This document shows, one piece after another, positions 56,161 through 64,000 of a stretch of DNA of 64,000 nucleotides. Made by a program: the position numbers and the translations under genes. The notes beneath the pieces are model-generated. The model worked only from the letters and a program-made list of their open reading frames with translations. It did no database searches and was not told the DNA's origin. Position 1 is the first letter of the stretch, and each line of letters begins with the position of its first letter. This DNA comes from Schistosoma haematobium (lineage: Eukaryota > Platyhelminthes > Trematoda > Strigeidida > Schistosomatidae): NCBI RefSeq assembly GCF_000699445.3, contig NC_067198.1, forward strand, positions 4,932,801 to 4,996,800. Reading direction: 5' to 3'.

Positions 56161-58064
56161 GACTGTTTGAGTAAAATTGTTTTCCATTTCGTGCAGAATT
56201 ATATGAACCTATGAACTCTGCGTTTGGTTACTTCAATAAATATTCTTTAAATCTCGCGGTATTTCAAGTGGTGTTTTTGGTGAGTTCGTTGATTTGAGAT
56301 GTGCTCTATATGCCCATGAAGTCTATTAGAACTGTCATTTGGTGTACACTGATCATTAAATTTATTATTAGCTTGATAATTTCTAAAATATTATCCGCGT
56401 TTTATTTGTATTTGGCACCATGTTTTCGAACTTTTTCTTTGAAGTTATTTCATTCGATTTTTTGATATATAGGCTAATAAATATCTTCCGTCAATCAGTT
56501 TGTTCAAACTATATCTAGCACAACCGAATATGTATCTTTGCTTTTGTTAGTTCGTGATTTTTTCATTGACACACTTATCATAATTCTTGATCGCCACATT
56601 TGTGATACTCGACTTTGCGACGTTAGGAGATTACGTTGTTTTCATTACCTTTATGTTTAACTTACATTAGACTGATATGTGCTGTTATTTGATTTGCCAC
56701 GACAAAGTCGTTGAAGTCTTCTCGCTTTTAAGAATTTTGCCCTCTCTGTTTTTTGCTCAAAATATCTTATTAATTTGTTATGTTGAGAACCGTGAGACTT
56801 TAATAAAAATATGCTAGAGTTCCATTCATCGGCTATAGGGGAAATGACACTCAGTTCGTGAAAAGTTGTAAATGGCATCTCACATTACACATCGTTGATC
56901 TTTAATACCGAATCATGGACTTAAGTCCGAAGTTTACATTCTTATAACTTACATCTTGGGCATATTAACTATTCTTATTTGTTCCTAATCTTTCAGTGTT
57001 CCTATTTTTGGTTCGCTGGTTAGGTCTGAACTCGTACTACTAGATTTCCATTTAAAAGTAAGATGCGTATTTGGTGCTCACAGTTTAATTTCAAGTTATT
57101 GCAGACGTTATATAAGACCAATTAAATAATTTAGCAAATTATTTTGGCTTAAGTCTTTTAAGAGTTTTACTTATAAGACACTAGAAAAATTTGGTGAAAA
57201 AACGCCAAATGTTTTTCAAATTGATCATATTTTCGTTTTATTATATACCGTGATTAAGTGCAAATGTCTTACAATGCGTTAAGTGATCGTAATGTTCACA
57301 TATATGCTTTTTATTTGAAGTAGGTGGGTATTAAAATTGTTGCAGCCAAATGTTCGTCCGTAAATATTTTTTCGCGCGTTTGTAGTTCGGAATTTAGTTA
57401 TGGATTTGTTTTTTGTTGTGCAGTTTCCATAGTTAGTTCATTCATATATTTCGCGTCTGAGATGTTTCAATTAATAATACATCTAAAACCCTGGACTATT
57501 GGGTTGGAATTCGTAGCTTCTTTTCATTAAAGGGTAGATTCAAATTATGTAGGCATAAAGGGTGATCATTTTGTTTAGATCTTCATGACTTGGTGAAATT
57601 CTTGAGTGCTTCACAGAAGACCAACCGTCAGTTACTAGTTTAACAGTGTAACTGACGTGTCTTACTATAGGGATATGCGATCGGTTTTGGGACAAGAGCT
57701 TGTACTCTCCAAATTGAAGTGGGTTAAAAGCTGAGCACTCTAAACACTAATTAACAAACCCACTAAAACTGTAGGGCACACAGAATTTCAGTAAGCTGCA
57801 TCGCATAAGTGGCTTCCATCATTTATATGCATTGATGTACTCTCAAAAGGACTTGGAAATCGCTACATTGGAATCGCTGTAGGTAAATATTTGGAGATTG
57901 TAATAAGTAGTTTCAGATGAAGGCTATGCGAAAGTGTTGGCATAGTCCTACTTTTTTCGGCATACTTCCTTTCTTGATAGACCAATAAATAGTTTTCTTA
58001 CATATAACCATTGTTTTTTTGAGTTTTCGTAATCTCATTCACTCATTATCTTTAAGCTTTTTAG
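56161..58064. other. Upstream region of SLC26 gene, no gene confirmed
   Basis: A 73-codon minus ORF (56878-56657; basic stretch RAKFLKARRLQRLCRGK) is the only notable frame. I do not recognise it and give it little weight. The SLC26 promoter or 5' UTR should lie in the right part. Confidence 0.4.
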
Positions 58065-58507
58065 ATGTCAATTAGTGATGAAGATGCTGATAATCCTCTA
58101 CTGGAAAGAAAATATTCCATAACTCGTGAAATTTATACTATGGACAAATTTCTACAACACTATCCTAAATCGTCAGAAGTACAAAAATCATTTTCGCCAT
58201 ATAAGATTTTGAAAAAATGCACTTGTTCGAAACTCGCCAGCCTCCTATCCTTTGTTTTCCCATTTTATTCTGTTTTGGCTCCTTTTTACAACCTACAATC
58301 ATTTTTATCAGATCTGGTTGCTGGCTTAACACTTTCAATAGTCCATATACCCCAAGGTTTGGTATTTTGGTTTGAGTCTAACTTTTTAAATCACAGGAAT
58401 GGCATATGGTGTTTTGGCCGGAGTAAAACCAATCAATGGATTGTACACCTCATTTTTTCCTGCTCTGATTTACTTCTTTTTTGGTACTTCACGCCATGTC
58501 TCTATAG
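58065..58507 (+). CDS. SLC26/SulP anion transporter, 5' two exons (partial)
   Basis: Membrane anion exchanger or transporter of the sulfate permease family; the substrate cannot be inferred here. Exon 1 58065-58356, exon 2 58397-58507, joined by a 40 bp intron (58357-58396). Without splicing the frame loses similarity after HIPQ; with it the product reads [20 protein letters not shown] then [20 protein letters not shown] and [11 protein letters not shown], the SulP signature around TM1-TM3. The N-terminal ~55 residues are cytosolic ([20 protein letters not shown]...). An in-frame TAG directly precedes the ATG, supporting this start, though 'ctttttag' could also be a splice or trans-splice acceptor. 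134 codons are seen; donor GTAGGC at 58508. The remainder (over 500 residues in the family) must lie beyond the window, past the LINE-filled intron. Confidence 0.88.
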
Positions 58508-59194
58508 GTAGGCTTTTTTAGCATTTTAATAAAGTCATTTACCAAGCATAGGTTGATGTTAGGTAGTTGGAGGTATTTTTCAGGAAACTGTTATTCGACA
58601 TTGTTTGAGAAGGCTTACTTGTAGTCTAGATGAGATTAATGCTTCCTTCGGAATTTAATTTCACGCTACCTAGATTCATATTCTGTGATGTCATCATTGA
58701 ATTATTGGGACTATAAATGACCTTTTAGATAGATAAATCAGTATAAACATTTTTATATACTCAGCTCTGAGCCATGCTTCATATGTAGTGACGCAAACAC
58801 GTAACTTATCAGTTAACGGCTGGATTCTTGATAATTCAATACTTTTTAATCATTATCCTTAGTAGTTATTGAAAGTAATATTTTTTGATTGTTTCGCTCT
58901 ATACATTGACAGACAACAACTCATTGTCGCCAACACTCTAACCGTTTAAACTAAAAGCTTTGTATATGTTCACATCTAAAGTGTAAAACAAGTAAGTAGA
59001 ATGAGGAGGTATAACACTTCAATAATACACCATAGGATTTTACAGTAATGATTGATTAAATAACATACAAGCAATATTATTAAAGCTGTGAAAATAAGCT
59101 TTTTAAATGGAATTCATCATAAGTTCATGAGACTGAGTTTTCAAACAACAAATTGGTGTAACTTCGTTTAGACTGTTTGTAAAGAAAAAGTCGA

Positions 59195-62050
59195 CTGACT
59201 TATGCATATAACCCCTCATGGAGGGGCATAGGCTGCCCACCAGGATTCTCCATCCAACTCTGTCCTGGACAATCCTTTCCAGTTGCTATTCATTCTTCTG
59301 ACGTCTGCTTCCTATTCCCGACACAGTATGTTCTTTGGCCTTTCAATTTTCCGTTTCCCTTCAGGATTCCAAGTCAGTGCTTGCCTCGTGATGCAATCTG
59401 ATCATTTTCGTAATCTATGTCCTACTCATGTCTAGCACATTTTCTTCATTTCCTCTTCGTCTGGTAGTTGGTTTGTTCTCTCGCAAAGTAGGTTTTTGCT
59501 GATGGTATCCCGCCAACGAATATTGAATGTCTTGCGTAGAGAGCTGTTTATAAATACCAATACATTTTAGATCATGGTTACAGCAGTTGTCCAAGTTTCA
59601 GCTCCTCACAGTAGAACTGTCTTGACGTTCGTTTTGATGATTCTGATTTCGATGTTGGCTGACAGTTGTTTTGAGTCCCATATGTTCTTCAATTGTAGGA
59701 ATGCTGTCTTTGTTTTACCAATCCTTACCTTTACATCTGCATCCAGGTACGTAAAAGTATCCACCTGTCCTAGAGTTTCTCGATAAAGTGTGACTGGGTT
59801 GGCGTTCTCCGTGTCGTATTTGATTATCTTACTTTTTCCTTTGCCTATATTGAGGCCTACTGATGCAGACGTTGCTGCCATACTGGCTGTCTTCACCTGC
59901 ATTTGTTTCTGTGTATAGCTAGGTCATCTGGAAAGTCCAAATCGTCTAGCTGTACCCAATCTGTTCATTGTATTCCATGCTCCTCCTGAGTTTTGGAGAT
60001 CTACATAAACCAGTCGATCACCAGTAGGAAGATAAAGGGTGAGAGTAATCAGCCTTGTCAAACACCGGTCTCCACTTGAAATCCATCTGTGAGCTGTCCT
60101 CCATGCTCAACTTTTCAATATAGTCTGTCGTATAAATCCCAGATGATTTCGATAATCTTCTCAGATACACCATATTGTCTACTAAGGTTCTCCCATACAC
60201 ACTGTCAAACGCTTTCTCATTATCACAATTTGGTTTGAATACAACCGATCTATACGGGATCCAACCTGTTGATCTCAAAGTTGGGCCTCTACTAAATCTT
60301 TCATCCAGTTCAGTGACAACCTGTTGTACTAATAGTGAAGTGGTGCTTCTCTAGTTCTCATACGTGCTCAGATGATCCCCTTTCTTTGATGATGATGATG
60401 ATCTTGATAAGGTATCCTTATTTCCAGTTTGTTGGCACTCGTTATTCCTCCCAAATCTCCCTAAATAGAACGTGGATTATCTATGAAGTTACGTCTATGC
60501 CTGACTTTAGTGCTACGACTGGTATATTTTCAGGTCTTGCTGATTTCTTCGATCATTGGTGGTGTGTTATCTATAAGAAGGTCTATAGGTGCCGCTTCGA
60601 TATCCGGTGGATTCAACGAGGCTGGTCTATTTAAGAGCTCCACGAAGTGTTACACCCAGGTGTTCCTCTGTCTTTGAATTTCAGTGATTGGGTTGTCTTC
60701 TTTGTTGTTGACTAGTCTCTCTGGTTTACTATATTTCCCTTCCAATTTCTTAATTGTGTCATATAATTGTTTCATATTTCCTTCTCTTGAAGCTTTTTCC
60801 ACTGTCTTTGCTAGCTCTTCCACTTATTTCTGCTTGTTGGCTCTAATGTTCTTCACTCGTTCGTTTGTTTCTGTGTATTCAGCTTGTACCTTGACTTTCA
60901 TTGTTCTTGTTCAGTTTTTGTTTATTGCTGTCTTCTTGTTGTTCTTTCTTTGAATTCGGCCCATGATTTCGATAGAGATCTTTTCCTCATGATGACGCTT
61001 CTTGCGGTCCAGGACCTCCTAACACGTTGAAGTTAGTGCTTCTTTGATATGTGTCCAGTTGTTCTCCATAGTAGATTCCTGTCATTTGAGTAGATCTTGT
61101 AAAGCTTGGAACATGTTGCTGTGTGGTACTTTGAATTCTCTCAGTTTGTCAGTATCTCGAAGGCTGTTTTAAACTTTTGTATTGCTGTTTCTCCAGTTGT
61201 CCAGTGCTCTTTAAGCTTCAATTTCCATCGTGTCAAGCACTAGGTGATAATCCGAAACTATGTCAGCTTTTCTACTTGTTCTCACATCCTCCATGGATCT
61301 GACTCTGTGATCCGAATATGATCGATCTTGTTCTGTGTAATGTGATTCGGTGAGACCCATGTACGTATGTTTATACGTTTGTGGGGGAATATAATGCTAT
61401 TTACAATTATTTTGTTGAATATACATAGGTTTGTAAATCTCTTGCCATTCTTGTTCTTTTCTGCCAGTCCATGTCGTCCCATGATATCTTCATACCCTGT
61501 GTTGTCCATTCCGACTTTGGCGTTTAGGTCCTCCATCATGGTTGTCAGGTCGTTTCCTGAGCACTTCTGTACGATCGACTGTAGCTTCTCATAAAACTGA
61601 TCTTTATTGTCCTCATCACTATCATTGGTAGGGGCATAGCATTGGATAAAATTCATTGTGGTCCTCTACTTTGTTTTGGAGGATACATTCACGATTTTGG
61701 ATACATGAGACTTTCATCTTATGGATGCTTTTCTTGATTCTTTGTACATCATCACTGCAACTCAGTGTGTGCAAAGCATTTTATTCTTGATGACTTGAGT
61801 ACAACAGCCTCTCTTCCGAATCTAATGTTTTCTGTCCAGCTTGAGTCTAATTGGTTTCACTTATGCCGAAAGCCTCCATGTTGTATCTGCTCATTTCCAC
61901 AGCTATTTGACTGATCCTCCAGATCCCCCATATTGTATGGACTTTCCGTGTACCTATATTAACTGTTGGTCTGATTGCCAGAAGGGGCTTTGACCTTGTG
62001 ACTTCCATGAACTTTGTCTGATACTCAACATTTCGTGATAATTACTCAGT
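59195..62050 (-). mobile_element. Nearly full-length decayed RTE-clade LINE (R2)
   Basis: Minus strand. The 5' side (about 62000-61850) reads RKVHTIWGIWRISQIAVEMS then RYNMEAFGISET, the start of the AP endonuclease. 61656-61282 reads NFIQCYAPTNDSDEDNKDQF, DLTTMMEDLNAKVGMDNTGY and KIDHIRI, the endonuclease core. 60278-60018 carries the RT palm (NEKAFDSVYGRTL..) and 59902-59606 carries TASMAATSASVGLNIGKGKS, DADVKVRIGKTK and QLKNIWDSKQLS. 59380-59200 matches the C-terminal GNPEGKRKIERPKN..W..L segment. Same family as R1 (SR2-like by memory). Many stops and shifts. Inserted in the SLC26 intron, opposite strand. Confidence 0.85.
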
Positions 62051-62892
62051 ATTGCTTTCTTTTCCATGGTTCACTTATACCGATTGTAACATATTCTTGC
62101 TGAACAACAGGTCAATGATAAAGGGTTTGTAATTCAACCTATAGACCTGAAATGTGATGCTCTTCTTAAATTTTGATTTTAACAGCTGAGTATTTGCATT
62201 AGTCCTCATATATAAGTGATGTTTTTTAAAGTCGAGTACGAATTCATACCTGGACAATAAATATATTATACCCTTTACTTCTTTTCAAAACGGTTAGTAT
62301 TGGGACTTTTGAACATTACCCTTTTTATTTAATTGAGTCGCGTCAATATAAAATGGATGATATATCTAAGAATACTAATTCAATTACTACTTACCATTTT
62401 GTGTATTATATTATATTCAATACTCAAAGTTCAGTGGGATGGTTATAACCGATCAAAGGTATACATCACTCATGTTCTATAGATGTCATTAAGACTTAAA
62501 TATAGAAAATTTGATAGAAAATAAATTTCGTCTATCATAAAGGTTTTAATACTACTTTTGAATGTATAATCCTACATAAAAGGATCAATTAAATAACTTT
62601 AATATCATAGTTATGTTATCATGTTTGTTTTTTAAATTATAATAGAGTTTATGTCATTTGGTTATTTATGTTAGACTTTTCATCGATTGATTTTGGAACT
62701 TTATAAAATTATTTGTAACCAAGTTGTTAATTCATAATCACTCATTAATGAATATGATTTGTTTATCCGGTAAAAATTAATTAACCCGTCTTTAAGCGAC
62801 AACTTTTTTTTATGATAGTTAGATATACTACTGAGCTATTTGAACTCGAATATTTCAGCCAGCCGTTGAACTCACCATCTGGTGATTAAAAT

Positions 62893-62936
62893 TGTTTATT
62901 TATTTATTTAAACACATAAACATTGGTACAAGGAGG
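62893..62936 (-). repeat. Repeat B, outer part left of nested RTE (B8a)
   Basis: 'tttatttatttatttaaac' then 'acattggtacaaggagg': the A/T tail end of an antisense B copy, interrupted by A4. Confidence 0.8.
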
Positions 62937-63486
62937 TCAGTCAGTCAGTCAGCTACAACGTAGGACCAGGCACATATGTGCATCGGTCCAGGTTGCCATA
63001 CCGCATCAGCACAACGAGATGAACACCGAATTCATAGCAGTGGTTAGGTCAAAGGTAGTAATATATAAGAGAAGGATTGCATATAGAGATATAGTACAAG
63101 AAGAAAGAATTGGTTCGTAGAAAGAAAGATATGAAGTGATTTTAATCTCTTAGTTTAAGGGAAGACAGAGAGTGTATACACCGACGCCATTGTGATCGAT
63201 TCTGAGCCATGTCACCAAGAGTCTCCAACCATTGGTTACGAAAGTCACGCGGACCCCAACCAAGTAGTCTGCATCTACCAACATGGCTCAGACTAGAAGT
63301 TAGTGTCTTCAAGCACTGATGCCACATTTTGGTTTGGCCGCCCCTAACTTTCTTCCAACCATCTCTAATACCGGATAGCATTGCACGTCGTGGTAATCGG
63401 TGTTCAAGCATACGTAACACGTGGCCCAACCATCTCAGTCGATGAAGATTCATAACCTCATCAACTGATTTACCATCATTCCCTAA
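62937..63486 (-). mobile_element. RTE 3' fragment nested in repeat B (A4)
   Basis: The 3' tail 'tcagtcagtcagtcag' starts at 62937, followed by the UTR. The coding remnant on the minus strand (63483-63142) reads LGNDGKSVDEVMNLHRLRWL, GHVLRMLEHRLPRRAM and WKKVRGGQTKMWHQCLK to IHSLSSLKLRD, intact apart from truncation. Flanked by a 10 bp direct repeat 'tacaaggagg' at 62927-62936 and 63487-63496: a target-site duplication. One of the youngest-looking copies in the window. Confidence 0.92.
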
Positions 63487-63590
63487 TACAAGGAGGCACC
63501 AAATAGATATGCGCCACATAAATCGTTCGATTTGTGTGTGGGCTGGAATACTGCCCAGGTGACCAAACTGAAACAGGGATTAAAACTGTT
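63487..63590 (-). repeat. Repeat B, part right of nested RTE (B8b)
   Basis: Continues B8a: 'caccaaatagatatgcgcca' through 'gggctggaatactgcccagg'. Breaks off at about 63590. Confidence 0.8.
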
Positions 63591-64000
63591 AACAGGATGG
63601 AATCGTGATTCATTCATATTGTAGTTGAAAGCTAATGATTGGTTTATTATTAAACTAATCAGCGCTACCAAATGATCTGGAAAAATCACTGGAGTATTCC
63701 TATGTAAATTTTATAAATACATGAACGTCCTTACTACATCAACTTATATTATTTTGAATTCTGAAATATATTTTTGTTTGTTTCCAAATCGTGCTTTAAT
63801 CTGGAACTAGTTAAGTAAAATAGGTATGTCTAAGGAATACTAGATCTTAGAAGACACGATAAGAAGTTATTCACTCTGATCATTTTTTTTCACTGCTTCA
63901 TACTCCGAATGGTTGTTTTTTTTACAAACATGTCTTTGTTGTACATCCTTTTTGTACTCCTAGCCATTGCATAATTATTACATGCATAATCTGATAATTG
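63591..64000. other. Right edge, no feature recognised
   Basis: AT-rich sequence, probably still inside the SLC26 intron. No exon encoding the expected GTFAVV-type continuation was found. Confidence 0.4.

Noticed and set aside
62937..62955. Tandem 'gtca' repeats as a microsatellite or array
   Set aside because: The same short run marks the 3' tail of every RTE copy here (1591, 31038, 31826, 62937), so it belongs to the retrotransposon.
1..64000. CRISPR arrays, operons, bacterial-type signals, LTR retrotransposons
   Set aside because: None seen. The sequence is eukaryotic with spliced genes, and I found no paired LTRs, gag/protease/integrase motifs or regularly spaced repeats.

Overview
The window looks like nuclear DNA of a blood fluke (Schistosoma or a very close trematode). 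The evidence is an AT-rich base composition, conserved animal genes with clusters of 32-40 bp introns at their 5' ends, tRNA-derived SINEs carrying a hammerhead ribozyme (the SM-alpha type known from schistosomes), and many decayed RTE- and CR1-type non-LTR retrotransposons. The species cannot be settled from the sequence alone.

Three host genes can be built. (1) Minus strand, 10123 down to 3978: a complete mitochondrial citrate synthase in 7 exons (470 codons), with all three catalytic residues and a mitochondrial presequence. (2) Plus strand, 20043 to 51293: a CNOT4/NOT4-type E3 ubiquitin ligase of the CCR4-NOT complex in 12 predicted exons (942 codons). It has a C4C4 RING, an RRM, a CCCH finger and a long Ser/Asn-rich tail, and its introns grow from 32-35 bp at the 5' end to 15.5 kb at the 3' side. 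The last four exons are my own prediction from splice sites, phase and reading frame. (3) Plus strand from 58065: the first two exons of an SLC26/SulP anion transporter that runs off the right edge.

Region by region: 1-3977 holds no gene, only an RTE 3' fragment and a copy of dispersed repeat 'B'. 3978-10123 is citrate synthase. 10.2-16.2 kb is a graveyard of minus-strand LINEs: one long CR1-like element with ORF1-like, endonuclease and RT parts, one CR1-like 3' end, and one RTE RT fragment. 16.2-20.0 kb has only two weak ORFs. 20.0-51.3 kb is the CNOT4 gene; its large introns hold two long RTE copies, several RTE 3' ends, about seven copies of repeat B, and about a dozen SM-alpha-like SINE copies, several of them fold-backs. 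51.5-58.0 kb is mostly unrecognised sequence with one CR1-like RT fragment. 58.0-64.0 kb is the start of the SLC26 gene, with a nearly full-length but decayed RTE element in its intron and an RTE fragment nested in repeat B with a clear target-site duplication.

The host genes are functionally unrelated (TCA cycle, mRNA decay/ubiquitination, anion transport), and nothing suggests co-regulation. The most notable signals are: near-intact hammerhead cores in fold-back SINEs; a 208 bp duplicate of CNOT4 coding sequence, still open, sitting in the next intron between two copies of another repeat; two RTE copies in different introns of one gene that share a nonsense codon and nearly the same 5' boundary; and an unclassified ~500 bp repeat found as head-to-head pairs and once with an RTE tail.
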